Below, one piece after another: positions 27,711 to 36,566 of a stretch of 64,000 nucleotides of DNA. The DNA lies in the NCBI RefSeq assembly GCF_008086595.1, contig NZ_RXYA01000005.1:124001-188000 (forward strand), given 5' to 3'. Under the pieces are notes generated by a model, which was not told the origin of the DNA, did not search any database, and was given only the letters and a program-made list of their open reading frames with translations. The position numbers and the translations under genes were made by a program. Every line of letters starts with the position of its first letter. The first letter of the stretch is position 1. The DNA is from Acetobacterium paludosum. GTDB taxonomy: Bacteria > Bacillota > Clostridia > Eubacteriales > Eubacteriaceae.

Positions 27711-28976
27711 TCATATGCTATCTTGATTGGATTCAACACGATTCTTTCTATTTAAGCGTACCTCCTCATTCCGATCAGATTTTATGAATATGCAAATCAA
27801 AACAGTGAGTATGGACATCACAAGCATTAATTGAAAGGCTAATGAAAAACTTCCAGTCATTTTTTTAATGTATCCACCTGCATAATTCCCTATCATAGAC
27901 CCTACCCCTAATGATAAGTTCATCAATCCAAATAATTTCGCGGTTTTTTCTGGTGGTAATACTCTGGCCACATAGGTTGGATGCAAACCAAAAATACCAT
28001 TGTATGTTAGTCCAAAAATAAAACAAGCAAAAAGTGCCGCAGCTCCGTTATGAATAAAGACTACTGATGCTATTGATAGAATTGAAATTCCATATGCAAT
28101 AATCATTGCCCGTTTAGCCGAATATTTATCCGCAAAAACTCCTGCAATAAAGCCACTAAAAATACCTACAAAACCAAAGATACTCCAAGCAAGTCCTGAC
28201 ATTTGCTCATTTAAGCCCAAATCTGCTTGCATCAACGGTACTATATAACTTTGGAATGGAATCAGATAAAGCCCAGATAAGATCAACAATGCAACTAATA
28301 TGATATAATATTTGAGATATTTACCTGATGTATCATTACCCAAAACCAAATTTTCCGTTTCACATTCAGCTTTTTTATTGACTTTTTTAATCTCTAAATC
28401 AGGTACACTTTTTAATTTATAGATCCAATAAACACCAACTGCTCCTAAAAATAAACTGATTATTCCGAAAACAAACCAAACGGTTTGCCAGGTATCATTA
28501 GTTAATATGTAGGGAATCAAGAAGCCGTTTAGAATTAATCCAAACGATGTTCCACTCGAAATGATCCCAAGACTTTTTCCTCGATTATCTTCTTGAATGT
28601 TCTTGGCAACAAACTCTACCATTGGTATCCATGATGTTGCCGCAATAATACCCTGAAGGGTTACAATAACTAACAAGAGCCATGGATTATTTACGAATGC
28701 AAGCACAAAAACACTGATGCCACACAGGATTACTGATGAAGAAATCAAGAACTTCACACTAATGTAACTACATAAAATACCACCAAGCAAAGAGAAAAGA
28801 AGATAAGCGGCTTGATGACATGCATTAATACGTCCTACAAATTCGTAGTCAATATTTAAGCTGCTGACAATATCCGGAGTAATCATTGAAAATATATAGC
28901 GACCAAATGCAAATGTAATTGTGATAAAGCCAGTCAAACAAATGACATAAATCAGTTCTCTTGTTCTATTCGACAT
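27711..28976 (-). CDS. Major facilitator superfamily transporter
   Basis: 421 residues from ATG 28976, chosen for the AAGGTGG ribosome site. Twelve hydrophobic segments are split by a charged central loop at about 195-215 (lysine and glutamate-rich). The N-terminal half has FAFGRYIFSMITP, and the 2-3 loop is short and lacks the full GxxxDRxGRR motif. The second-half equivalent GVFADKYSAKRAM is present. The cargo is unknown; the N-terminal form resembles YbfB/oxalate-formate type carriers. Confidence 0.88.
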   Translation of the reverse strand: MSNRTRELIYVICLTGFITITFAFGRYIFSMITPDIVSSLNIDYEFVGRINACHQAAYLLFSLLGGILCSYISVKFLISSSVILCGISVFVLAFVNNPWLLLVIVTLQGIIAATSWIPMVEFVAKNIQEDNRGKSLGIISSGTSFGLILNGFLIPYILTNDTWQTVWFVFGIISLFLGAVGVYWIYKLKSVPDLEIKKVNKKAECETENLVLGNDTSGKYLKYYIILVALLILSGLYLIPFQSYIVPLMQADLGLNEQMSGLAWSIFGFVGIFSGFIAGVFADKYSAKRAMIIAYGISILSIASVVFIHNGAAALFACFIFGLTYNGIFGLHPTYVARVLPPEKTAKLFGLMNLSLGVGSMIGNYAGGYIKKMTGSFSLAFQLMLVMSILTVLICIFIKSDRNEEVRLNRKNRVESNQDSI

Positions 28977-29055
28977 GGTGTCCACCTTCTTTTTCTTTCA
29001 TACATCGCTATATGTCTGACTAATTCAGGATGTACAAATTTTCAATTCTGACATA

Positions 29056-29202
29056 TTATTCCACTTTCCAACAAACTTTTTTCTTTACTATCCCCATATA
29101 ACTTTTCCCATGTTCAATTAAAATTGGAACAACCAATTTTTCAGTTGATTCACTCGAGGTTATTGCAGAAGCCGCACCTCCTAGTGATATTTCACAAACC
29201 AT
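29056..29202 (-). CDS. Possible 48-aa protein next to the insertion element
   Basis: A 48-codon frame starts at ATG 29202 behind GAAGG. The product has a Gly/Ala/Ser-rich N-terminus and a hydrophobic stretch EKLVVPILIEHG, ending in a lysine-rich tail with a Cys. No family is recognised. It may be a remnant of a gene split by the neighbouring insertion, since it ends only about 20 bases from the element's inferred left end. Confidence 0.3.
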   Translation of the reverse strand: MVCEISLGGAASAITSSESTEKLVVPILIEHGKSYMGIVKKKVCWKVE

Positions 29203-29243
29203 AATCAACCTTCTTTCTACTACAATGTATTTATGGTTATAGT

Positions 29244-29500
29244 ACCTAACAACCAGTTAGGTTTTTATCCATCTTGTTGCTTAAGCTGTTAGAATGTAAA
29301 GAGCAATCGGTATATCGTCCTTCTTTCTTGGACTTCGCGTCCGTAAAATAGACTGATAGCCAGCTCCTCATTCGCAGCGTTCGTTTTATGCAGGTTGAAC
29401 TGCTGTCCTACAGTACGTTCGTGTCACACCACAGTAGATTGAATAGGCAATGAGTAAAACTGGTATTTATCCATTGCAATAAACTTTAGGAGTGTCAAAT
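29244..29500 (+). ncRNA. Candidate bridge RNA region of the IS110 element
   Basis: Between the left end and the transposase lie successive small hairpins: ACCTAAC/GTTAGGT (29244-29262) directly after a TATAGT box, GGAC/GTCC (29330-29342) and GCAG/CTGC (29390-29403). IS110-group elements are known to encode in this position a structured bridge RNA that specifies target and donor sites. The RNA limits are inferred, and the guide loops have not been assigned. Confidence 0.45.
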
Positions 29501-29502
29501 TT

Positions 29503-30714
29503 ATGAATATGAACGCAGTAGGTATTGATATTTCTAAGGGCAAAAGCATGATCGCTATTATCCGCCCATATGGTGAGATTGTTTCTTTGCCTTTTGAGAT
29601 TCGCCACACTTCCAATGAAATCAGTTCTCTCATCAACCAGATCAAATCCATTGAAGGCGAATCTCGCATCGTTATGGAGCACACGGGTCGTTATTATGAA
29701 CCACTAGCACGTGAGCTTTCTCAGACAAATCTTTTTGTGAGTGCCGTAAACCCAAAGCTTATTAAAGATTTCGGTGACAATTCTCTACGTAAAGTCAAAT
29801 CTGATAAAGCAGATGCTATAAAAATAGCGCGTTATGCTCTTGACAATTGGAATGATTTGAAACAATATAACCTTATGGATGAAATACGTAATCAGTTAAA
29901 AACCATGAACCGTCAGTTTGGTTTTTACATGAAGCACAAAACGGCTATGAAAAATAACTTTATCGGGATACTTGATCAAACCTATCCGGGCGTTAATACT
30001 TACTTCAACAGCCCTGCTCGTGATGATGGTAGCCAGAAATGGGTTGATTTCGCTACTGCATACTGGCATGTAGACTGTGTTCGTAAACTGTCTCTTCATG
30101 CTTTCACCGACCATTATCAGAAATGGTGTAAGCGAAATAAGTACAACTTCAGTAAATTAAAAGCTGAAGAAATCTATGGAGCAGCAAAGGAACTTGTTCC
30201 TGTACTTCCTAAAAATGATTTGACCAAACTCATTGTGAAACAATCTGTCGATCAATTAAACATTACTTCCAAAACTGTAGAAGCACTTCGTACTCTGATG
30301 AATGAAACTGCCTCTAAGCTGCCAGAGTACTCTATCGTCATGGAAATGAAAGGTATTGGTCCATCTCTTGGCCCTCAGTTGATTGCTGAAATCGGTGATG
30401 TTACACGTTTTACACATAAGGGTGCTATTACTGCATTTGCAGGTGTTGATCCAGGCGTTAACCAATCTGGAACCTATGAACAAAAAAGTGTTCGTACTTC
30501 CAAAAGAGGTTCTTCTACCTTGCGAAAAACTTTGTTTCAGGTCATGGATACTCTTATCAAGACCAAGCCGCAGGATGATGCTGTTTATCAATTTCTCGAT
30601 AAGAAACGTGCTCAGGGTAAACCTTACTATGTTTACATGACCGCAGGCGCTAATAAGTTTCTGCGTATCTACTATGGTAGAGTTAAAGAATACTTAACAG
30701 TTCTTCCACAATAA
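29503..30714 (+). CDS. IS110-family transposase (DEDD recombinase)
   Basis: 403 residues, full length. The N-terminal RuvC-like domain has GIDISKGKS (first Asp near residue 9), VMEHTGRYYEPL (Glu near residue 59) and KSDKADAIKIARYAL (Asp pair near 102-105). The C-terminal transposase_20 domain has MKGIGPSLGPQLIAEIGDV, the ITAFAGVDPGVNQSG segment and a Ser-rich SKRGSSTLRKTLF loop holding the catalytic Ser typical of the family. AGGAG precedes the start by 10 bases. It appears intact and could be active. Confidence 0.93.
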   Translation: MNMNAVGIDISKGKSMIAIIRPYGEIVSLPFEIRHTSNEISSLINQIKSIEGESRIVMEHTGRYYEPLARELSQTNLFVSAVNPKLIKDFGDNSLRKVKSDKADAIKIARYALDNWNDLKQYNLMDEIRNQLKTMNRQFGFYMKHKTAMKNNFIGILDQTYPGVNTYFNSPARDDGSQKWVDFATAYWHVDCVRKLSLHAFTDHYQKWCKRNKYNFSKLKAEEIYGAAKELVPVLPKNDLTKLIVKQSVDQLNITSKTVEALRTLMNETASKLPEYSIVMEMKGIGPSLGPQLIAEIGDVTRFTHKGAITAFAGVDPGVNQSGTYEQKSVRTSKRGSSTLRKTLFQVMDTLIKTKPQDDAVYQFLDKKRAQGKPYYVYMTAGANKFLRIYYGRVKEYLTVLPQ

Positions 30715-30842
30715 TTACCTCTTGCATTCCTTCTTTCAGACCAGCGTATAATGGGTCTATTTGTTATGCTTAAAATCCAGCATATAACCTTTTCAAAAAA
30801 ACTTCAATTTTCTATTGACTTTTATTTGCAGGCTTTTTTTGC

Positions 30843-31246
30843 TCATCTATTATTATCGATGAGCATCTTTTCTATGATTAAATTTTGCGAAAAAACATCA
30901 TTTAATTCCCATATATCACGAATTCGAGTCCGAACTACATCCATTAAAATTTCTTTTTCATACTGGCCGAAAGTTTTCCAATTATCCCCATACTAATAGC
31001 ATTTACTGATTTAAGTCCACGTCTAATCATTTTCAGACTCGCTATTATTCCTCTTAAGTCAACAGATTTTGTCGATATTTCCGAATTCATTGCTTTTTCT
31101 TGTAAATCCAAAAATACACCAACAAACTGAGTTAATAAATCAGTTTGTTCATCAGGAAAATTTATATTCACCTCTTTACAGCCAATTTTTTCGGAACTCA
31201 TTTCATCTCCTAGGTTTTTTCCCGGTTTTTGGAGTTCTGGCTTCAT
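30843..31246 (-). pseudogene. C-terminal remnant of a MoxR/NorQ-type AAA ATPase, frameshifted
   Basis: The frame from 31246 reads FPDEQTDLLTQFV, then EISTKSVDLRGIIASLKMIRRGL, which matches the C-terminal lid of MoxR/NorQ-like ATPases (ISTRSVDLRGL and RGL segments). It then stops in a lysine-rich tail at 30944. If one base is restored in the A-run near 30976, the protein continues as FGQYEKEILMDVVRTRIRDI to a stop at 30843. The AAA core with Walker motifs is absent upstream. This is therefore a truncated and frameshifted relic beside the IS element. The rest of 30715-31371 holds nothing else I can support. Confidence 0.7.
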
Positions 31247-31371
31247 TTATCAGTATGAATTTTTTATGCCTACCGGCTATGGGTTACCAATATTCCGGTG
31301 TTTGATCTATGACAACATTCTCATGTTTAGACAAATCAATCTTTTGAAAAGGAATTCTAACCTTTTACTTT

Positions 31372-31650
31372 TCAACTGCCTAAGATTTTCAGTATTTCAT
31401 GATTGATTTCAAGAATTGAAGCAATCCAAACTGTGACTGCCCCAAAATATTGTGTAATAGATGTTAAATCTGAAAAATAAATTGTTAAGTGACTTGTCAG
31501 ATACCCTAATACAAACATCCACATCAGCATCATCAAACCACGTGCTGATCGACCCAACAACACATACCCTGAGCAAGGAACAATGATCGTCAACATTAGT
31601 ATGATCCATCGGAACTGTTTATTACGCTTCAATAAAGCATTCAAGTTCAT
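31372..31650 (-). CDS. Small membrane protein, 92 aa, unknown
   Basis: GGGGGTG precedes the ATG. Three hydrophobic segments are visible: about residues 15-32 (WIILMLTIIVPCSGYVLL), 38-58 (LMMLMWMFVLGYLTSHL) and 65-85. A basic turn GRSARG links the first two. No enzymatic motif. It lies 15 bases after the APC permease gene, same strand, so it probably shares its transcript. Function unknown. Confidence 0.65.
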   Translation of the reverse strand: MNLNALLKRNKQFRWIILMLTIIVPCSGYVLLGRSARGLMMLMWMFVLGYLTSHLTIYFSDLTSITQYFGAVTVWIASILEINHEILKILGS

Positions 31651-31665
31651 TCAATCACCCCCATT

Positions 31666-33083
31666 TTAATAACCTTTAGGGCGTGGCCATTGAGCAATTC
31701 CTTTAGATACAAACGTATGGTAATCTAAATCTCTGGATCGATACAATACAAACCACACTGAAGCCAGTAAATAAAATACAAATCCTGCAAGCAGATTGAT
31801 CCAGTAACCAAAATACATCCCAAATAATGTAGCCCCAGATAACACAAAGACAATAATGGCTGGAACAGGGTGCCACTTGGCCTGATACCCTCTTTCAATA
31901 CTCCCCAACGGATACATTTTCCGAAATTTAACCATCATATACGCGGTCAATATATAGACTAATAATGCCGACAAAATAGAAAATGTGATGATTTGATCTA
32001 ATAAACCGGTTAACCCAAAGGCCAGCGAAATGGGTAATAAAAATAATATTGCCCGATATGGTGTATTATATTTCGGATGAAGCACTGCAAATGATTTTGG
32101 GATCAAAGTATCCCGTGACATGGAATACCAAGCTCTGCTGGCATCTGCAATGCAACCATTTGCGCTTGCTAGACAAGCAAGCATCGTCCCCATAAACAAA
32201 AGATTAATCACAATCGGGTTGTTTACTACAACTGCTGCATCAAACAAAGGGTAGGTGGACTTCCCAAGAATGGTTGCTTCAACTAATCCCGAAGAAACAA
32301 ACCACGTGATCGAAGCACCAATAATTAATGTTATCAACCCTGTAATCGCTCCAACAGGCAAGGCTCGTCCCACCGATTTGCATTCTTCTACCACTAGCAC
32401 TGTTCCCTCAATTCCCAGAAAAAACCAGCATCCAAATTGCAATGCCCCAAGAATTCCCATTGCCCCATACGGAAGCCCATTGGTCAGTCCGTTTAAATTA
32501 ATTAGACTTTGGGACGGCAAGTAAAACTTTGTACTGAACAACAATACAATAATGGTAAAAAAAGCAATTGCTGTTAGTATTATATTTAGATTTAATGTGG
32601 CATGAAGACCTTTATAATTTAAATAAGTTAGCAGTAACAGACTAAGGATAATATACGGAAGCGGCTGAACATCAGGACTTAATGTCTTCAGAATTTCCCC
32701 AACCACCAATGCATCTGCAGCTTCTAACATCAGGTATTCAAAAACCAGCATTAACCCAATATTGAATGCTGCCAATGGTCCTAATAGATATTTAGCCATT
32801 GCATATTGACCCCCGGCTTCAGGAATAACAGATCCCATTTCTGTATTGATCATTATTAAACAGACGTATAAAATAGCGATGACCCAACATGCTATAATAG
32901 AACCAAGTGACCCGCCCTTTGCAATGGTAAAATTCCATCCCATAAACTGACCAACTAATACAATTCCAACCCCCAGCGCCCATACATGTACTGGACCCAG
33001 TACTTTTAATAAATGTGGTTCATTTTTTTTTCCTATTGGCTTCTACCTACTTTCAATATTTTTCCAAAATAGTCATCAATCAT
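31666..33083 (-). pseudogene. APC-family amino-acid/amine permease, N-terminally frameshifted
   Basis: The long frame (31666-32943) gives 425 residues with about 11-12 membrane helices and APC features such as GWNFTIAKGGSLG, VIPEAGGQYAMAKYLLGP and GANGCIADASRAWYSMSRD-like segments. The family-typical N-terminus continues upstream in the same frame (NEPHLLKVLGPVHVWALG) but without a start codon, and a stop lies before it. A matching start (ATG 33083, MIDDYFGKILKVGR) is in the other frame. One missing base near 33040-33046 (AGAAG for AGAAAG) would join them into a 472-residue protein. It is either a disabled gene or a sequencing error; translation from the internal ATG 32943 would lack helix 1. 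Confidence 0.75.
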
Positions 33084-33189
33084 TTTTAAATCTTCCTTTT
33101 TCAATCCGAATAAAATCCACAATAAAAACGATTGTAATTAAAACGCATAACCCCCAAGCTATACTATTCATCGCACCCCAAAAGCTCAT
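33076..33189 (-). CDS. 37-aa single-pass membrane peptide overlapping the permease
   Basis: ATG 33189 overlaps the stop of the preceding gene (ATGA), and its own stop overlaps the start of the permease at 33083, so translation would be coupled through all three. The product has one hydrophobic helix (about residues 5-26, SIAWGLCVLITIVFIVDFI) and a basic tail. Small one-helix partners are known for several secondary carriers (for example the small subunits of SSS and NSS transporters); a similar role for this permease is inferred. Confidence 0.6.
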   Translation of the reverse strand: MSFWGAMNSIAWGLCVLITIVFIVDFIRIEKGRFKND

Positions 33190-33467
33190 TTTTTATTCAT
33201 CTCTTTGATCGATTCATCAAAATATACTACCTGAATCATCGCTTTCAATCCGCGTTCCGAGCGATTGATCATATATACCAAATATGCAATCAACCCTAAA
33301 ACCGTTACAAAAAATGTTTTGGAATAAATAGTATAATCAATTCCCGTCATACTTTTATTTTTTAATAACATAGCACTCAACAATGTCGAAAAACACAAGA
33401 TCATAATAAAAAGCGAATCAAATATTTCTTTGCCTATTCTTTTTCTTTCATTCTTTTTTTCTTTCAT
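33186..33467 (-). CDS. Small membrane protein, 93 aa, unknown
   Basis: A basic N-terminus (KEKKNERKRIGKE) precedes two hydrophobic segments at about residues 17-36 and 48-66, then a short cytoplasmic tail. AAAGG precedes ATG. It overlaps the 37-aa peptide by 4 bases and lies 28 bases after the 77-aa membrane protein. No family recognised; the position suggests an accessory of the APC permease. Confidence 0.65.
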   Translation of the reverse strand: MKEKKNERKRIGKEIFDSLFIMILCFSTLLSAMLLKNKSMTGIDYTIYSKTFFVTVLGLIAYLVYMINRSERGLKAMIQVVYFDESIKEMNKK

Positions 33468-33495
33468 TGACCTTTCCTCATTTCAAAGTTTATTT

Positions 33496-33729
33496 TCAAT
33501 ACAATTTTTTCTGATTTTTTTTTAAATGTGAAATGACTGCAATCGACGAAACTGTTGCAAAAATTTCAATTAATGTGCCCATAATCCAGATAAAACCTTT
33601 TACAATTTCATCAAGTGACATTTTACCGATTTCAAACATAACATACCCTAAGACAAGCCATAATACTGCCATTGCCAGAATAATAAAGGCAAGGTCCAAT
33701 CGGTAATATTTTTTAATTTTATTTTCCAT
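33496..33729 (-). CDS. Small membrane protein, 77 aa, unknown
   Basis: The start at 33729 follows GGGAGAG; an upstream in-frame start at 33786 runs into the preceding broken chemoreceptor gene and lacks a site. Two hydrophobic segments lie at about residues 11-31 (LAFIILAMAVLWLVLGYVMF) and 42-65, with a lysine-rich end. It is the first of a chain of small membrane genes leading into the permease. Confidence 0.6.
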   Translation of the reverse strand: MENKIKKYYRLDLAFIILAMAVLWLVLGYVMFEIGKMSLDEIVKGFIWIMGTLIEIFATVSSIAVISHLKKNQKKLY

Positions 33730-33778
33730 CCTTCTCTCCCTTATCAGCACTTTTTTTCGGTGATCATTTTTTAATAAA

Positions 33779-35336
33779 TTAGCCAATCAACACGCTGACA
33801 CCATCTTGAAGATTCCCAACTGCAAAGTGGTTAATAATCTCAATTATATTATTGAGTCGTTGATTAAGGACGTTAATTGAAAATGCGAACTCCGAATAGA
33901 TTCCCAAATATTGGCCTTCCATCTTTTCCCTGAAATCATGATGACTCATCAATCCAAGAATTCGATTTCCTTCTTCCAAAGCCCCCAGTCCAATAATACA
34001 GGCATTGATCCCTTCCACAACATCTCTGAAACCACCTTTAAATAATTCCACATTTCCTCTAGTATGAAGCCGACCTTCCACCCCTGCCTTGGAGAGTCTG
34101 GTAGCTTCTCCAATTAATCCACGAATGGACTTAATTGTCTGTTTCAGTGCAAGCATAATCTCATCTGCATCATCCTTTTCATGTATCGTTGCCGACAAAT
34201 CCCCATCCGATATCTGTATCATGGTACCTATCACCACATTTTGCAGATCATCAGCGAAGCTGTCCATGACCAAAGCCATTTCTCCAATTTCATCAACCGA
34301 ATCGATGCCCAAACGCAGGCCCAAATGACCCATACTCATTTCCTTGATCATATGATTAATCCGAGCAATTGGTTTGGTAATTGAAACTGAAACCCGATAC
34401 AAAATAAATGCCAATACGAAAAATACAACGAGCCCCACAATGGACACCATCATTATGTTTTTGAAAATTGCCGTCTGGATTGAACTCATGGAATAACCAA
34501 TATTCAATGCACCTTTTAATTCGCCGTTAATCACCACCGGATTACAGGACATCATAAACATCTTTATTCTCCGCTTCATAAAAATACTCGGATGCACTTG
34601 ATTTTCCGTCAACAGCCACATCTTTGATTGTTTGATCATCAGCATAACTCACTCCAATATCATCAGGATTACTGTCAGCCACCACGGTTAAATCCTTATT
34701 GATAAAGCTGACATAGACAACTTCGTTTGCAGATAATTCGTCAATTAGGGCCTGGTAACCGAACTTTTCAGTCAGTTCGGTTACTCGATCAGCAGTAACG
34801 CCTGCCTGAACAAACTCACCTGTGTTGATTTTCATATATCCGAATTTAAAGCTCTCTTCAGTTTCCGTGCTTTTTCAGATGTTTTCCATAAATTCATTCT
34901 TGCCACTGACCATAAAATCATAGATAGGATCTCCCTGAGAAACCTTCCACCCAACATACTCACCGTTGATCGAATTGATAATTTCTCCAGCTGCATTAAA
35001 CCAATAAATCTGATTGATCCCCGACTGTTGGGCCAAGGTTGTTAGGTATTGATCACTGATTGTTCCTCGGTTTCCAATCATAATATTGCCAATGCTTCGA
35101 ATTTGTTCCTCAATCATGACATTCATGGTAGAAAGGGCTTCTGTATTGTCTTCCAATCGATCCACAAACTGCTGTGATGCTGAGAACCCATTCTCTCTCA
35201 TTTCAGCAAGCAAACTTTCTCTGGTTAAATAAGCAGAGAAAGATCCAATTACAAACACCCCCACTAGCACCGAAAATAGTGGTACAATCAACAATTTTCT
35301 CTTAATTGTCTTCATTCCTCGTTTTCTCTCTTCCAT
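33779..35336 (-). pseudogene. Broken methyl-accepting chemotaxis protein
   Basis: Three consecutive frames give one chemoreceptor. 35336-34875 encodes an N-terminal membrane helix and the start of a Cache-like sensor domain, ended by an in-frame TGA at 34877-34875. The same frame reopens (KSTETEESFKFGY) and continues the sensor to 34542. A one-base shift near 34550 then passes to the frame giving NPVVINGELKGALNIGYS, the second membrane helix and a HAMP domain (KPIARINHMIKEMSMG). The product stops at 33779 before any MCP signalling hairpin. So there is a nonsense codon, a frameshift and a 3' truncation. Confidence 0.8.
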
Positions 35337-35499
35337 TGTTTACCCGTCCTTTTTGTTTTCTATTGATGATCACCCGTTATATTGAACAGTTTTCGTGCCA
35401 TATAAGGCTATAATCAATAATTTATACATTTCTTTTTGAAAACAGAAGAATGTATCCTAGATATTTTGCGCTGAAAATCTTCTTCATCTTTTTTTAAAT

Positions 35500-36417
35500 C
35501 TAAATATTTACAGGAATGTCACCAAAATTTATTTTCCAGAATCTTAATAAATCACTGAATAGCCGTATTCCAACCGACGATATGAATACCACTTCAGTTT
35601 CTTCAATAGGATTACTCCATGGATTTATCACCACACAATCATTAACACAACTGACTTCAAAAATCCCTTGATTCGTCCGTACAAAACCCTTAATACGATA
35701 AGTTGAAAACTTTATTTGATTTATAAATCTCTCAAATGTTTTATAATCAAGGACTTCTTTTGTTTTTAAAACATTTGTCTTCGGCCGAGATTCCCAGGTG
35801 TTCGCTGAGGGCTTGGCCACCAATTTTAAACTTGTCATGTTTGAAACCATGTCTCTTAACGGTACTTCACAAAATGATGATCTAAAAATTCTCACCGCTG
35901 AGTTAATTTCCTTAATTTTCGTCTCAATGGCTTCCAATTCTTCTGTATTTTGGAGATCCGCTTTATTAATGATTACTTCATTGGCATAAAACACCTGTTT
36001 TTCAATGGCTGGTATTACATCAAACTGTTTGAGAAAATAATGCCCATCTACAATACAAATGGAACCGGCGTAGTCATAATATTTGCCTGAAATCTTTGTG
36101 ACTATTTCAAGAATCATTTCCATATTTGACGGATCTGCCACTCCCGATGATTCCACAAAAATAATTTCCAGATCCAGATTTAAAAACTGGGCCAGAGCTT
36201 TAATAAAGTTTTCTTTTAGACATGCACAAAAGATCGAGCCATTTGTAAGTTCAATCAGATCAAAGTCATCTCCTTGAATAAGTTGTCCATCAATGCTGGT
36301 TTCTCCAAACTCGTTCATAAGCACTCCGATTTTCAAACCTTTATATGCGTTTAAAAGTTTTTTAAGCAGCGTTGTTTTGCCTGACCCCAAAAATCCCGTG
36401 AGTAAAATCAGCTTCAT
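35500..36417 (-). CDS. CobW/G3E-family GTPase (first of two)
   Basis: 305 residues. G1 is LTGFLGSGKTTLLKKLL (residues 5-21), followed by MNEFGETSIDG, the metal-binding motif region GSIFCACL (CxCC-like, one Cys replaced), SSGVADP and NKADL. The C-terminal domain (about 210-305) matches the CobW tail. G3E GTPases deliver metals or cofactors. Next to corrinoid methyltransferases it may help load or repair cobamide proteins, but that is inferred. A terminator separates it from the MtgA-like gene upstream. Confidence 0.85.
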   Translation of the reverse strand: MKLILLTGFLGSGKTTLLKKLLNAYKGLKIGVLMNEFGETSIDGQLIQGDDFDLIELTNGSIFCACLKENFIKALAQFLNLDLEIIFVESSGVADPSNMEMILEIVTKISGKYYDYAGSICIVDGHYFLKQFDVIPAIEKQVFYANEVIINKADLQNTEELEAIETKIKEINSAVRIFRSSFCEVPLRDMVSNMTSLKLVAKPSANTWESRPKTNVLKTKEVLDYKTFERFINQIKFSTYRIKGFVRTNQGIFEVSCVNDCVVINPWSNPIEETEVVFISSVGIRLFSDLLRFWKINFGDIPVNI

Positions 36418-36442
36418 TGAATTTCTCCTTTAGTTTTTAAAA

Positions 36443-36465
36443 ACGGAAGCACATTGTGCTTCCGT
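36443..36465 (-). terminator. Intrinsic terminator after the MtgA-like gene
   Basis: A perfect 10-base-pair stem (36443-36452 with 36456-36465) with a 3-base loop; on the minus strand it is followed by TTTTAAAAAC. Confidence 0.8.
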
Positions 36466-36566
36466 CAGGTTATCTAAGGTCTCAAACACCGTTCCATAAA
36501 CTTATACGGTTTTTTAATTTTTTGTTGAGGTAATTAACTAAATGATGTTTTCTAATATTATAGTAC

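Larger units (their letters stand above)
29221..30840 (+). mobile_element. IS110-family insertion element (ends approximate)
   Basis: A transposase of the DEDD type is preceded by about 280 bases of structured non-coding DNA, the layout of IS110-group elements. Such elements lack terminal inverted repeats, so exact ends cannot be seen here; the limits given are estimates. A TTGACT at 30815-30820 near the right end and a TATAGT at 29238-29243 near the left end would form a promoter if the element circularised, as described for IS621-type elements. The flanks hold decayed genes. Confidence 0.6.

Noticed and set aside
27521-27739. 72-codon minus-strand frame after the MFS gene
   Set aside because: It starts with GTG inside the MFS gene without a ribosome site and runs straight through a strong terminator hairpin at 27545-27579; more likely non-coding.
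31247-31371. Peptide fragment (about 26 codons) upstream of the MoxR relic
   Set aside because: It is bounded by stops, has no start or ribosome site, and could not be tied to a family.
34875-34877. In-frame TGA as selenocysteine in the chemoreceptor
   Set aside because: I saw no SECIS-like stem directly after it, the context is not a redox site, and the gene has other disabling changes.
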